In this document: one piece after another, positions 1 through 9,268 of the stretch
Layout: the number at the start of each line of letters is the position of its first letter
Position numbering within the stretch: position 1 is the first letter of the stretch
NCBI RefSeq assembly: GCF_001028705.1
Contig: NZ_CP011770.1
Span: 2,297,501 to 2,361,500, forward strand
Origin: Croceicoccus naphthovorans
GTDB taxonomy: Bacteria > Pseudomonadota > Alphaproteobacteria > Sphingomonadales > Sphingomonadaceae
DNA: 64,000 nt
Reading direction: 5' to 3'
The notes under the pieces: generated by a model
Database searches by the model: none
Told to the model about the DNA's origin: nothing
The model's input: the letters and a program-made list of their open reading frames with translations, nothing else
Program-made: the position numbers and the translations under genes

Positions 1-1130
1 GTGATCGTCAGCGCCCACGCGACCAGCGAACCCGCACCGGACCCGCGCCCCGGCCCCACCGGAATGCCGTTTTCCTTGGCCCACTTGATGAAGTCGGCAA
101 CGATCAGGAAGTATCCGGGGAAGCCCATGCCGACGATGATGTCGATCTCGAACTTCAGGCGGTCGAAATACTTCTGCCGCTCCGCCGCGTCCATCTCGCC
201 ATAGGGTTCGAGCCGTTTCTCGAGGCCGCGATGCGCGTCCTCGGTGATCATACGCGCCTCGCCCTCCAAGTCGCCGGCAAGGCTGGGCAGGATCGGCTTG
301 CGATAGGGCGGCATGAAAGCGCAGCGCTGCGCGACGACCATCGAATTGTTCAGCGTTTCGGGCAGGTCGGCGAAGATCTGCGCCATGGCGTCGGCGGGCT
401 TGACCCATGCATCGCGCGGGGTGCGCGGACGGTCGGGCGTGTCGATATAGGTGGAGCTGGCGATACACAGCATCGCGTCCTGCGCGGGGTGGAAGCTCGC
501 CTCGTCGAACAGCGCGGGGTTGGTGCCGACCAGCGGCAGGTTGCGGGCGTAGGCAAGGTCGATCAGCGACGTCTCGCTCTCCGCCTCGTTCTCTGCGCCG
601 CTGCGCGCGATCTCGACATAGAGACGGTCGGGAAACAGCGCCTGCAGCCGGTCGGCATAAGCCTCCGCCTCGCCGTGCTGCTCCGCCGCGTAGAGCCGCG
701 CCAAGGCGCCTTCACCTGCGCCCGTCAGGCAGATCAGCCCGCCGGTATGACCCTCCAGCGCCTCAATCTCGACATGGGGTTCAAGGTGCAGCGGACGTTC
801 GAGGTGCGCCTTGCTGACGAGGTGGCAAAGGTTGTTCCACCCGTCCTCGTCCTGCGCATAAAGCGCCAGCCAGTCTATGGCGTCGCGGCAACCACCATCA
901 CGAGGGGGACGTTTTACTGCAAGAAAGGTGCCGACGATGGGCTGTACCCCGACGTCTTTCGCCGCCCCCGCAAAGGCGATCGAGCCATAGAGTCCGTTGC
1001 GGTCGCAGATGGCGATTGCGGGAAAGCCGCGATCCTTAGCCAGCTTTGCCATCTTCTTCGGATCGATCGCACCTTCCAGCATCGTGTAGCTGGAAAAGAC
1101 GCGAAGAGGCACGAAGGGAGCGTAAGCCAT
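1..1130 (-). CDS. dnaE: DNA polymerase III alpha subunit, N-terminal part (runs off the window)
   Basis: Replicative polymerase catalytic subunit. About 376 N-terminal residues are present; the gene continues past position 1. The translation opens [15 protein letters not shown] and then follows the PHP domain of DnaE1. Near the window edge it reaches [17 protein letters not shown] and [17 protein letters not shown], a hallmark of the replicative DnaE1 type rather than error-prone DnaE2/ImuC. The PHP metal ligands are lost: the usual HxRxH becomes PLRVF at residues 8-12, and the DH of the next motif becomes DR. A degenerate PHP active site is common in proteobacterial DnaE. The ATG at 1130 gives the family-typical N terminus. 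The location downstream of lolCD is usual for alphaproteobacteria. Only the 3' completeness is unknown. Confidence 0.95.
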   Translation of the reverse strand, partial: MAYAPFVPLRVFSSYTMLEGAIDPKKMAKLAKDRGFPAIAICDRNGLYGSIAFAGAAKDVGVQPIVGTFLAVKRPPRDGGCRDAIDWLALYAQDEDGWNNLCHLVSKAHLERPLHLEPHVEIEALEGHTGGLICLTGAGEGALARLYAAEQHGEAEAYADRLQALFPDRLYVEIARSGAENEAESETSLIDLAYARNLPLVGTNPALFDEASFHPAQDAMLCIASSTYIDTPDRPRTPRDAWVKPADAMAQIFADLPETLNNSMVVAQRCAFMPPYRKPILPSLAGDLEGEARMITEDAHRGLEKRLEPYGEMDAAERQKYFDRLKFEIDIIVGMGFPGYFLIVADFIKWAKENGIPVGPGRGSGAGSLVAWALTI

Positions 1131-1145
1131 GACACCACGCTAGAC

Positions 1146-1183
1146 AAACGGCCCGCCCCGCGCGAGGGCAGGACGGGCCGTTT
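1146..1183. terminator. Inverted repeat between the 94-aa gene and dnaE
   Basis: A perfect 10-bp inverted repeat (AAACGGCCCG at 1146-1155 and its complement at 1174-1183) lies between the leftward 94-residue gene and dnaE. Read leftward, the stem is followed by TTTGTC, a weak T-tract. It may be a partial terminator separating dnaE from the upstream gene. The arm symmetry is visible; the function is inferred. Confidence 0.45.
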
Positions 1184-1227
1184 CAACAGAGGTATCCCCC
1201 GTTTTGCCGCGATTTTTGGCGCTAGCT

Positions 1228-1512
1228 TCAGGCCTTGGGAAAATCGTCCCTCCGGGCCAGTGCCGCGATCTCGCCGACGCCGAACACGCGGTCGCCCGAT
1301 TTCTGGATCATCAGACCCGTGCGGTCGCCCTCTGGCAACATCATCACAAAGCGGATCAGTTCGGCGAACGTGCCTTCGCGGATCACGTCGAACCCGCGCA
1401 GCATGTCGCTTTGCGCGCCATCCTCACGCCGGTGAAGCGCGGCGTGGTCGTCCCAGTCGCTGGCGTTCGGATCGAACGGCTCTGCATGGAAAGTGGTGGG
1501 GTTGCTGCTCAT
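1228..1512 (-). CDS. Conserved hypothetical protein, 94 aa
   Basis: A soluble protein with no signal peptide or membrane segment. It has an acidic N-terminal half, then a compact region with RFVMMLPEGDRTGLMI and GVGEIAALARRDDFP. The start ATG at 1512 has a strong GGAGGG Shine-Dalgarno about 8 nt upstream, which together with high-GC codon use supports a real gene. It lies between lolD and dnaE on the same strand. I do not recognise a characterised family; sphingomonads carry similar small proteins near dnaE. No function is proposed. Confidence 0.7.
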   Translation of the reverse strand: MSSNPTTFHAEPFDPNASDWDDHAALHRREDGAQSDMLRGFDVIREGTFAELIRFVMMLPEGDRTGLMIQKSGDRVFGVGEIAALARRDDFPKA

Positions 1513-1659
1513 CTCTTTGGCCCTCCTGACGGCGAATACGGTATGTTTATGGAACGCACCGCGAACGCGCCTTGTTCCTTATCAATCCGCAGATCTGGGC
1601 CGACAATGGGTCGAGAGCAGCACGGCCGGGGAAGCCCGGAACGCCATCTGCTGACTGGA

Positions 1660-2334
1660 TCAGTGCAGCTTGCCCTCGTGCAGGCGGACGACCCGGTCCA
1701 TCCGTGCCGCCAGCCGCTCATTATGCGTGGCGATCAAGGCGGCGCTGCCCTGCCCGCGCACCAGCCGCAGAAATTCCTCCAGCACGCGGTCGCTGGTCGC
1801 CTCGTCAAGGTTGCCGGTGGGTTCGTCCGCCAACACCAGTTCGGGTTTGTTCGCCAAGGCGCGAGCGACGGCCACACGCTGCTGCTCACCGCCTGAAAGC
1901 TGGCTGGGCCGATGCGTGAGGCGATGACCGAGGCCGAGCGCGGTCAGCAGTTCCTTTGCCCGCTCCTCCGCCTCTGCGCGCGGCACGCCCGAGACAAGTT
2001 GCGGCAGGATCACGTTCTCGCTCGCGTCGAAATCGGGCAGCAGGTGATGAAACTGATAGACGAAGCCCAGATGATCGCGCCGCAATGCCGTGCGCGCATC
2101 GCCGTTCGATTTCTCCGCCCGCTGGCCGCAGATCGCGATTTCGCCGCCGAAACCGCCTTCCAACAGGCCGACAGCTTGCAACATCGTCGACTTGCCCGAA
2201 CCCGACGGCCCGAGCAGCGCCACGATTTCGCCAGGCATGATTTGCAGGTCGATGCCGCGCAGGACATCGATGGTGACACCGCCTTGCGTGAAGCTCCGGG
2301 TCAGCCCGCGAAGGTCGACGACGGGATTACTCAT
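1660..2334 (-). CDS. lolD: Lipoprotein-releasing ABC transporter ATPase LolD
   Basis: ATPase of the LolCDE-type complex, which extracts outer-membrane lipoproteins from the inner membrane for transfer to LolA. The 224-residue protein has a Walker [10 protein letters not shown] near residue 40, a signature LSGGEQQR, a Walker B LVLADEP and a switch histidine in ATHNE. The length is typical of LolD. The ATG at 2334 lies inside the end of the preceding permease gene (8-nt overlap, TATGAGTAA), so the two are translationally coupled. The alternative TTG 60 nt upstream would add a non-homologous extension and is rejected. The MacB family is similar, but the gene pair and size favour LolD. Confidence 0.93.
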   Translation of the reverse strand: MSNPVVDLRGLTRSFTQGGVTIDVLRGIDLQIMPGEIVALLGPSGSGKSTMLQAVGLLEGGFGGEIAICGQRAEKSNGDARTALRRDHLGFVYQFHHLLPDFDASENVILPQLVSGVPRAEAEERAKELLTALGLGHRLTHRPSQLSGGEQQRVAVARALANKPELVLADEPTGNLDEATSDRVLEEFLRLVRGQGSAALIATHNERLAARMDRVVRLHEGKLH

Positions 2335-3568
2335 AGCGCAGCACCTGCACAGGATCGGTGCTTGCCGCCTTGAACGCAGGATAGAGCGTGGCAAGGAATG
2401 AGAGAATCAAGGCCATGCCGATGATGATGGTCACTTCCTTCGGATCGGTCCGCGCGGGCAGTTCGGACAGGAACCGGATCGACGGATCCCACAATTCCTG
2501 ACCGGTGAACAGTTCGAACATCCGCACCACCGACTGGCGGAATTCCAATGCGACGAAGCCCAGGATCAGCCCAGCCCCGGTGCCCAGCGCCCCGATCAGG
2601 AACCCGGCGGTGACGAAGATCTTCAGAATCGATCGCCGCGTCGCGCCCATCGTGCGCATGATCGCGATGTCGCGCGTCTTGGCGCGGACCAGCATGATCA
2701 GGCTGGACAGGATGTTGAACACCGCAACCAGCACGATGATCGACAGCACCACGAACATCGCCACGCGTTCCACAGCCAGCGCCTCGAACAGAGAAGCGTT
2801 GATCGTCTTCCAGTCGTTGACCACCGCCCGGCCCGCCAGCTTCTGCGCCAGCGGTGCCAGCGTTTCGCCCACGGTGTCGGGGTCTTCGGTCATCACCTCG
2901 ATCATGCCGATGGCATCGCCGATCAGCAGCAGCGTCTGCGCATCCTGCATCGGCATCACGACATAGGCATTGTCGTAATCGTAGATGCCGATCTCGAAAA
3001 TCGCGGCCACTTCGTAACCGATCTCTCGCGGCACAGTGCCGAACGGCGTCGTGCGGCCCTGCGGGTTGATGACGGTGATCACGTCGCCGACCCGGATGCC
3101 CATGTTCTGCGCCAACCGCGACCCGATGGCGACGCGGTTCGATCCCGGTTGCAGCAGGTCCAGATTGCCGAGCAGCTTCTTGTCGCCCAGCTCCTTGATC
3201 GCTTCCTGTGTCGAACCGCGCACCAGCACCGCCTCGACCCGGCCCTCGTACGTACCCAGCAGCGGCTGTTCGATCAGCGGCGAAGCCTCTGTCACACCCG
3301 GCGTCGCGCGCACTTCTTCCAGCACGTCTTCCCAGTCGTTCAGCCGCCCGCCATAGGCCTGGATCACGGCATGGCCGTTCAGACCCACGATCTTGTCAAG
3401 CAGTTCGGCGCGAAAGCCGTTCATCACGCTCATCACGATGACCAGCGCGGCAACGCCCAGCATCACGGCAACAAGCGAAATGCCCGCGACCATGGCGATA
3501 AACGCCTCACCCCGCCCGGGCAGCATATAGCGCTTGGCGATGGTCCATTCGAAAGGGGAGAGAATCAA
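2327..3568 (-). CDS. lolC: Lipoprotein-releasing ABC transporter permease, LolC/LolE family
   Basis: Inner-membrane permease partner of LolD, 413 residues. The N terminus ([20 protein letters not shown]) is followed by a transmembrane helix and the MNGFRAEL motif. A large periplasmic domain follows, then three C-terminal helices ending in [17 protein letters not shown], the FtsX/LolCE fold. Alphaproteobacteria usually have one hybrid LolC/E permease, and only one is seen here. The start is TTG at 3568, the first start codon matching the family N terminus; no ATG or GTG fits. It overlaps lolD by 8 nt and is transcribed away from purF. Confidence 0.92.
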   Translation of the reverse strand: MILSPFEWTIAKRYMLPGRGEAFIAMVAGISLVAVMLGVAALVIVMSVMNGFRAELLDKIVGLNGHAVIQAYGGRLNDWEDVLEEVRATPGVTEASPLIEQPLLGTYEGRVEAVLVRGSTQEAIKELGDKKLLGNLDLLQPGSNRVAIGSRLAQNMGIRVGDVITVINPQGRTTPFGTVPREIGYEVAAIFEIGIYDYDNAYVVMPMQDAQTLLLIGDAIGMIEVMTEDPDTVGETLAPLAQKLAGRAVVNDWKTINASLFEALAVERVAMFVVLSIIVLVAVFNILSSLIMLVRAKTRDIAIMRTMGATRRSILKIFVTAGFLIGALGTGAGLILGFVALEFRQSVVRMFELFTGQELWDPSIRFLSELPARTDPKEVTIIIGMALILSFLATLYPAFKAASTDPVQVLRYE

Positions 3569-3818
3569 GGGTATCGGTCTGCCTGTTGGGCGGGTCTGTC
3601 ACCCGCCTTTCGTCGCTTAATGTTTGTGCCTAGGCCCCGGTTCCCCCGCTGGCAAGGCTCTGCCCGTCCCATACGCGTGCTGCGCGTACGATACGGTGGG
3701 TTGTAATCGAACCGAAACAGCGGCAAAGGCGCCAGAACATTAGCGAGATGACGCGAGTGGTGCTTTCTGATAGGTCCCCTCGCACGCCCAAACGGCAATA
3801 CAGCGGAACATAACAGGC

Positions 3819-5297
3819 ATGGCGTCACCGGACTTCGTCCAGCATCCGTATCTAGACACGGATGGCGACAAGCTTCGCGAGGAATGCGGCATCTTCGGCG
3901 TGATCGGCGCGCGCGATGCCGCTGCGGTCACGGCGCTGGGGCTGCACGCCCTGCAGCACCGGGGGCAGGAAGCTGCCGGGATCACCAGTTTCGACGGGAC
4001 CGAGTTCTATTCGCGGCGCGGCATCGGCCACGTGGCGGAGAATTTTTCGACCGGCGAAGCGATGGCCGAACTGCCCGGCGAAATGGCGGCGGGCCACGTC
4101 CGCTATTCCACCACCGGCGGCGCGGGGCTGCGCAACGTGCAACCGCTCTATGCCGATCTGGCCAGCGGCGGCTTTGCCATCGCGCACAACGGCAATATCT
4201 CGAATGCGATGCACCTGCGGAACGACCTTGTCCGCAAGGGCGCAATCTTCCAGTCGACCAGCGATACAGAGGTGATCATCCACCTCGTCGCGACCAGCCG
4301 ATATCCGACGATGCTGGACCGCTTCGTCGATGCGCTGCGTCTGGTCGAAGGTGCCTATTCGCTGATCGTGATGACCAACGACGGCATGATCGCCTGCCGC
4401 GACCCGCTGGGCATCCGCCCGCTGGTCATGGGCAAGATCGAAGAGACGGTGGTCTTCGCCAGCGAAACGGTTGCGCTCGACATCGTCGGCGCGGAATTCG
4501 TGCGCGAAATCGAACCCGGCGAACTGGTCGAAGTGGATTTCGACGGCCAGATCCGCAGCACGCGCCCGTTCGGCAAGCCCGCATCGCGCCCCTGCATCTT
4601 CGAACACGTCTATTTCAGCCGCCCCGATTCGATCAGCGGCGGCCGCTCCGTTTACTCGGTACGCAAGGCCATCGGCGAGCAACTGGCCATCGAAAGCCCG
4701 GCAGAGGCGGATCTTGTCATCCCCGTGCCCGATTCGGGCGTGCCTGCCGCCATCGGCTATGCCCAGCAATCGGGCGTGCCGTTCGAACTGGGCATCATCC
4801 GCAGCCACTATGTCGGCCGCACCTTCATTCAGCCGAGCGACGGGCAGCGGTCGTCCAGCGTCGCGCGCAAGCATAACGCCAACCGCGCGCTGGTTCAGGG
4901 CAAGCGCATCATCCTGATCGACGATTCGATCGTACGCGGCACCACCAGCCTGAAAATCGTGCAGATGATGCGCGATGCCGGGGCCAGCGAAGTGCACATG
5001 CGCATCGCCAGCCCGCCGACGATGCATTCGTGCTTCTACGGCGTCGACACGCCCGAACGCAGCAAGCTGCTGGCCGCGCAGATGGACGTAGAGGCGATGC
5101 GCGCCTTCATCCAGGCCGACAGCCTAGCCTTCGTTTCCATCGACGGCCTGTACCGCGCGGTGGGAGAGGAAGAGCGCAAGGCAAAGTGCCCGCAATATTG
5201 CGATGCCTGCTTCTCTGGCGATTACCCCACGCGGCTTACCGATCTAAACGAGCGGGAAAATCCGCAACTGTCGCTGTTGGGCGAGAAGGCAGCCTGA
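3819..5297 (+). CDS. purF: Amidophosphoribosyltransferase
   Basis: First committed step of purine synthesis: PRPP plus glutamine gives phosphoribosylamine. It has 492 residues. The N-terminal Ntn glutaminase domain begins with Cys23 (EECGIFGV), preceded by a 22-residue propeptide as in the Bacillus-type enzyme. The PRPP-binding loop IILIDDSIVRGTT lies near residue 365. The C terminus has CPQYCDACFSGDYP, cysteines placed like those that hold the iron-sulfur cluster in the Bacillus-type class. ATG at 3819. The roughly 250-bp gap to the divergent lolC must hold both promoters. The stop codon overlaps the next start by one base, so the downstream reductase is cotranscribed. Confidence 0.97.
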   Translation: MASPDFVQHPYLDTDGDKLREECGIFGVIGARDAAAVTALGLHALQHRGQEAAGITSFDGTEFYSRRGIGHVAENFSTGEAMAELPGEMAAGHVRYSTTGGAGLRNVQPLYADLASGGFAIAHNGNISNAMHLRNDLVRKGAIFQSTSDTEVIIHLVATSRYPTMLDRFVDALRLVEGAYSLIVMTNDGMIACRDPLGIRPLVMGKIEETVVFASETVALDIVGAEFVREIEPGELVEVDFDGQIRSTRPFGKPASRPCIFEHVYFSRPDSISGGRSVYSVRKAIGEQLAIESPAEADLVIPVPDSGVPAAIGYAQQSGVPFELGIIRSHYVGRTFIQPSDGQRSSSVARKHNANRALVQGKRIILIDDSIVRGTTSLKIVQMMRDAGASEVHMRIASPPTMHSCFYGVDTPERSKLLAAQMDVEAMRAFIQADSLAFVSIDGLYRAVGEEERKAKCPQYCDACFSGDYPTRLTDLNERENPQLSLLGEKAA

Positions 5298-6028
5298 TGA
5301 GCGAACAGTCCGTCACCGGGCCGCTTGCCGGCAAGCTGGCGCTTGTCACCGGGGCGAGCCGGGGTATCGGCGCGGCGACCGCCATCGAACTGGCCGCCCG
5401 CGGCGCGCACGTGATCCTGACCGCGCGCGACGATCGCAAGCTGGAGCAGGTAGAGGACACGATCCACGCCGCCGGGGGCAGCGCGACCATCGCGCCGATG
5501 GATCTGGCCGAACCCGACTCGATCGCGCGGCTTGCCTCCGCCGTATCGGGACGGTGGGATGCGCTGGACGTTCTGGTCATCAATGCCGCCGTTTTCGTGC
5601 CGCACATGGCGGTGCAAGACCTCGATCCCAAGGCATTCGCCAACGCGCTCACGGTTAACGTGCTGGCGACGCAGACCCTGCTTTCGGCGTTCCACCCCAT
5701 GTTGAAAAAGGCCGAGAGCGGCACGGTCATCGGCATGACCAGCACGGTCGGTGCCGCCCCCCGCGCCTATTGGGGCGGATACAGCGTGAGCAAGGCCGCG
5801 TTCGACAACCTGATCCAGACTTACGCGTTGGAAAACCAGAATACTTCGCAAATCCGCGCGGCTCTGGTGAACCCCGGCGCGACCCGCACCGAAATGCGCG
5901 CGCGGGCCATGCCGGGTGAGGATCCGGCAACCGTCCAGCCGCCCGAAACGGTGGCGACATTCATCGCCAACATGCTTGGTGAAGAAATTCCGAACGGGAA
6001 GATTCTTTCCGTTAAGGACGCGCAGTAA
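5297..6028 (+). CDS. Short-chain dehydrogenase/reductase coupled to purF
   Basis: Classical SDR of 243 residues with a Rossmann fold. It has the NAD(P) motif TGASRGIG near residue 18, the strand-4 motif in the variant form NAA instead of NAG, a catalytic Ser in TSTVG, and YSVSKAA with the catalytic Tyr and Lys. The ATG shares its first base with the purF stop (TGATG). The same pairing is common in sphingomonads, but the substrate is unknown. The C-terminal region does not point to a specific reaction. Confidence 0.88.
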   Translation: MSEQSVTGPLAGKLALVTGASRGIGAATAIELAARGAHVILTARDDRKLEQVEDTIHAAGGSATIAPMDLAEPDSIARLASAVSGRWDALDVLVINAAVFVPHMAVQDLDPKAFANALTVNVLATQTLLSAFHPMLKKAESGTVIGMTSTVGAAPRAYWGGYSVSKAAFDNLIQTYALENQNTSQIRAALVNPGATRTEMRARAMPGEDPATVQPPETVATFIANMLGEEIPNGKILSVKDAQ

Positions 6029-6109
6029 CTTAGTCTTAACCGCGTTTGCGGCATTCTGGCGGAACTCAGGAACGGCCGAGTCCCGCCCCCGCGCGGCGTC
6101 GGCCATGGT

Positions 6110-6125
6110 GCCCCTTCGGGGCTTT
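6110..6125 (+). terminator. Short GC hairpin with TTT, after the SDR gene
   Basis: GCCCC-TTC-GGGGC followed by TTTA sits between the purF-linked reductase and the PilZ gene. The stem is only 5 bp and the T run is short, so this is a weak intrinsic terminator or attenuator candidate. Confidence 0.35.
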
Positions 6126-6143
6126 ACGCACGGGAGTGCCGAC

Positions 6144-6497
6144 ATGACCGAATACTTCATGAACGATCGCTATTTCTCGGCGTCGCAGGAAGATCGCTGC
6201 TCTCCGCGTTTGCAGCTGACGATCCCCGTCACGCTGCGTCCGGCGGGCGGACACGGCTTTTCCAGCGAAGTTCAGGACCTCTCGCTCGGCGGGTTTTCCG
6301 CCGTGTGCGTCAATCGCCTTGCCGTCGGCACGCTGTGCTGGCTGAAACTGCCCGGTCTGGCCGCGCTGCAATGCGAAGTGATCTGGTGGCAATCGAACCT
6401 TGTCGGCTGCGCGTTCCAGAACCTGCTCAGTCCGATCGTCTATGACGACATCGTCAGCCGCTATCGCGGTGCGGCGAACAAGCACCGGGTGGTGTAA
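6144..6497 (+). CDS. PilZ-domain protein (cyclic-di-GMP receptor candidate)
   Basis: A single-domain PilZ protein of 117 residues. Both c-di-GMP signature elements are visible: RCSPR (RxxxR) near residues 19-23 and DLSLGG (D/NxSxxG) near residue 47. The rest is a small beta barrel ending in a basic tail. The start is ATG 6144, giving a protein that begins just before the PilZ signature; an upstream frame extension has no family support. No partner (diguanylate cyclase, cellulose synthase, flagellar gene) is adjacent. It is convergent with cfa, 7 bp apart. Confidence 0.85.
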   Translation: MTEYFMNDRYFSASQEDRCSPRLQLTIPVTLRPAGGHGFSSEVQDLSLGGFSAVCVNRLAVGTLCWLKLPGLAALQCEVIWWQSNLVGCAFQNLLSPIVYDDIVSRYRGAANKHRVV

Positions 6498-6504
6498 TTG
6501 TTAT

Positions 6505-7767
6505 TCAGGCGGGTTTGACCAGCGTTACCTGATGCACGTCGATCCCGCCGCCGCGAAAACCGCCTTCGCAGTACATCAGATAAAAACGCCATAGCCTGTT
6601 GAAACGGGCGTCGAAACCGCGCGGCAGCATCCCCTTGGCTGCCGCGCGGTCGAAATTCTCGCGCCAAACTTTCAGCGTTTCGGCATAGTCCAGCCCGAAA
6701 TCGGCCTGATCGCGCCATTCCAGCCCGCGTTCCTCGGCCAACCGGCGGAATTCACTGGTGCGGATCAACAAGCCGCCGGGGAAGACGAACGTCTGGATGA
6801 AATCCGCGCTTTTGACATAGGCTTCAAACAAGTCGTCGCGCATAGAGATATACTGGATCGCGGCCCTGCCGCCTGGCTTCAGGTTGCGGGCGATGCAATC
6901 CATGTAGGTCGGCCAGTATTCGCGCCCCAGCGCCTCTACCATCTCGACGCTGGCGATGGCGTCGTAGGTGCCGTGCGTGTCGCGATAGTCCTGCTTGCGG
7001 AAATCGACGGCGGTGGCATCGGCCTCGTTCACCTCTCGCGCATGGGCAAGCTGTTCGTCCGAAAGGCTGATCGCAGTGACGTTCGCACCATGCTGGTTCG
7101 CCAATGTTCGCGCCAGAAAACCCCAGCCGCAGCCGATTTCCAGCACGTCATCGCCCGGCGACAGTTGCAACCGATCCGCCAGCGCGCGCACCTTGGCCTG
7201 CTGCGCATCCTCCAACGCCTGATCCGTCCCGGCGAACAAGGCGCTGGAATAGCAGAGCGTAGGGTCCAGCCACGCGCCGTAGAAATCGTTGCCAAGGTCG
7301 TAGTGGGCCGAGATGTTCGCCCGCGCGCCCTTGATCGTGTTGCGGTTCAGCCAGTGCGTGAACCGGCTGGCCCAGCGCCACGGCCCCTTGGCGCGGCCAA
7401 GCGAGCCCAGCCCGTCGGCATTTGCCATGAACAGGGCAAAGATCGGCACCGGGTCGGGACTGTCCCATTCGCCCGCCTCCCACGCGCGGTACCAGCCGAC
7501 CGAGCCGCCGGTGACCAACCGCACGATGGCGCGCCAGTCGCGTATGGTGATGCGGGCGTGAAGGCCGGGATTGCGCCCGCCGACGGTGCGCGTCGATCCA
7601 TCGGGCAGACGCGCCTCGATCGATCCGACTTCCATGCCCGCGTCGATCCGGTCTACCAGTTTGTCGACGCTGCCCGCCAGCAGCCGCGCGAACAGCCCCG
7701 CGCCATGTTGGAGCACAGATCCCGCGCCCGTCAGGTGCCTGCCGCGTGTAAAATTACCCTGTCCCAT
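6505..7767 (-). CDS. cfa: Cyclopropane-fatty-acyl-phospholipid synthase family methyltransferase
   Basis: SAM-dependent enzyme that adds a methylene group across double bonds of membrane phospholipid acyl chains. The 420-residue protein has an N-terminal lipid-binding region (WRAIVRLVTGG, WEAGEWDSPD). The methyltransferase core follows, with HYDLGNDFYGAWLD, the SAM motif VLEIGCGWG, and SVEMVEALG. The ATG at 7767 has GGGAA 4 nt upstream; the TTG at 7806 is less likely. It lies 42 bp downstream of phr on the same strand, suggesting cotranscription. A phr-cfa pairing recurs in light- and stress-responsive clusters of Proteobacteria. Confidence 0.92.
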   Translation of the reverse strand: MGQGNFTRGRHLTGAGSVLQHGAGLFARLLAGSVDKLVDRIDAGMEVGSIEARLPDGSTRTVGGRNPGLHARITIRDWRAIVRLVTGGSVGWYRAWEAGEWDSPDPVPIFALFMANADGLGSLGRAKGPWRWASRFTHWLNRNTIKGARANISAHYDLGNDFYGAWLDPTLCYSSALFAGTDQALEDAQQAKVRALADRLQLSPGDDVLEIGCGWGFLARTLANQHGANVTAISLSDEQLAHAREVNEADATAVDFRKQDYRDTHGTYDAIASVEMVEALGREYWPTYMDCIARNLKPGGRAAIQYISMRDDLFEAYVKSADFIQTFVFPGGLLIRTSEFRRLAEERGLEWRDQADFGLDYAETLKVWRENFDRAAAKGMLPRGFDARFNRLWRFYLMYCEGGFRGGGIDVHQVTLVKPA

Positions 7768-7809
7768 TCTGTTCCCGAATATGCAGGGCCGCGCCCGCCG
7801 GTTCAACCG

Positions 7810-9189
7810 TCAGGCTTTCATTTCGCGATAGGCGGCCAACGCTCGCTCTCGCGCTTCCTTGTGGCCGATAATCTTGTCCGCGTAATCGTCTGGCCGATGC
7901 CTGTCGTCCGGGTCGTGGATCTGCGCATCGGGCAGGTCGGCCAGTTCGGGCACCCATTCGCGGATATAGTCGCCCGCGTCGAATTTTTCCGACTGGGTCA
8001 GGGGCGCCATGATCCGCACGAACATGTTGCTATCCACGCCGGTGCCCGAAATCCACTGCCAGTTGACCCCGTTATTGCCGTAATCGGCATCGACCAGCGT
8101 GTCCCAGAACCACTGCTCGCCATGCCGCCAATCGATCAGCAGGTGTTTGACGAGGAAGCTGGCCGCGATCATCCGCACGCGGTTGTGCATCCACCCGGTG
8201 GCCCACAACTGCCGCATTCCAGCATCGACAATGGGATATCCGGTGCGCCCCTGCTGCCACGCCGCCAGCTCCTCCGCAATCACGTGCCCGCGATTGGGAT
8301 TGCGCCACAGCGACGGGTCGTAATCGCGATAGCTTTCGGACGGATAGGCCGGAAACTGGCAGATAATGGTCTGCGCATAGTCGCGCCACAGCAATTCGCC
8401 GCGATAGGTATCCGCCCCTTGCCCCGAATGGCGCGCCAGCCGGTCCCAGACCTGCGTCGGGCTGATTTCCCCGAAATGCAGGTGCGGCGACAGGCGCGAC
8501 GATCCATCGATGGAGGGCATGTTGCGGTCGCCTTCGTAGTCCTTCACACGGTCGGCAAAATCATCGATCTGCGCCATCGCCGCGCTCTCGCCCACGTCCC
8601 AAGCCTTGCGGAAGCCCCCCGCCCAGTCGGGCTTGGTCGGGAGCAGGTCCCAGTCGTCCAGCTTGTCGGATTTCGGCCAGGTGTCGGGGTTTGAGAACGA
8701 CGGTTCGTCCAGCACCTCTCGCGCGGGCAGGCACTGCCGGGCGGCCTTCGCGAAGGGGGTATAGATTTTGTACGGATCGCCCGATCCGGTCGTGACCGTG
8801 CCCGGCGGCAGCAGGTAGTTGCCGTCATAGAGGCCCAGATCGACCTCTTTCCCCAGCGCGCCCTGCGCCTTGCGCCACCACGGCTCGTAATGCCGGATTG
8901 CGTGCACGGCCCCGGCTCCGACCTCTTTCGCCAGCTTGGCCAGTTCCTTCGCCGCATCGCCCCGGCGCAATACGAGCCTCGACCGATGCCGCCCCAACGA
9001 CTTGTCGAGCGAGGCCAGCGAATGGTGCAGCCACCAGCGCGATGCCCCGCCCATCTTGCGATCGCCAGTAGTCTCATCGTCCAGCACATAGACCGGGATG
9101 ACCGGCCCCGCGCTGGCGGCGGCACACAGGGCGGGATGGTCGGCAAGGCGCAAGTCGCGGCGGAACCAGACGATTTGGGGGGCAGTCAT
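7810..9189 (-). CDS. phrB: Deoxyribodipyrimidine photolyase
   Basis: Light-driven repair of cyclobutane pyrimidine dimers, 459 residues. The N-terminal photolyase domain opens IVWFRRDLRLADHPAL. The C-terminal FAD domain has PSIDGSSRLSPHLHFGEISP, then WMHNRVRM and the Trp-rich NWQWISGTG. The ATG at 9189 gives the family N terminus; the open frame runs about 180 codons further upstream, but that part overlaps the divergent PAP2 gene and is not homologous. It is probably cotranscribed with cfa. The class I CPD photolyase type is the best fit; a cryptochrome is less likely. Confidence 0.94.
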   Translation of the reverse strand: MTAPQIVWFRRDLRLADHPALCAAASAGPVIPVYVLDDETTGDRKMGGASRWWLHHSLASLDKSLGRHRSRLVLRRGDAAKELAKLAKEVGAGAVHAIRHYEPWWRKAQGALGKEVDLGLYDGNYLLPPGTVTTGSGDPYKIYTPFAKAARQCLPAREVLDEPSFSNPDTWPKSDKLDDWDLLPTKPDWAGGFRKAWDVGESAAMAQIDDFADRVKDYEGDRNMPSIDGSSRLSPHLHFGEISPTQVWDRLARHSGQGADTYRGELLWRDYAQTIICQFPAYPSESYRDYDPSLWRNPNRGHVIAEELAAWQQGRTGYPIVDAGMRQLWATGWMHNRVRMIAASFLVKHLLIDWRHGEQWFWDTLVDADYGNNGVNWQWISGTGVDSNMFVRIMAPLTQSEKFDAGDYIREWVPELADLPDAQIHDPDDRHRPDDYADKIIGHKEARERALAAYREMKA

Positions 9190-9268
9190 GCACGCTTTCT
9201 GTGGCGGATCGGCAATTCGGGCAAGTGGTTCGGGAACGGGGCGGTGGGCTGACCGGTTCCCACTTGCA

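Noticed and set aside
231..1529. Long rightward frame (432 codons) over dnaE
   Set aside because: It lies opposite a clear DnaE reading frame; composition is arginine- and histidine-rich, typical of an antisense shadow in GC-rich DNA.
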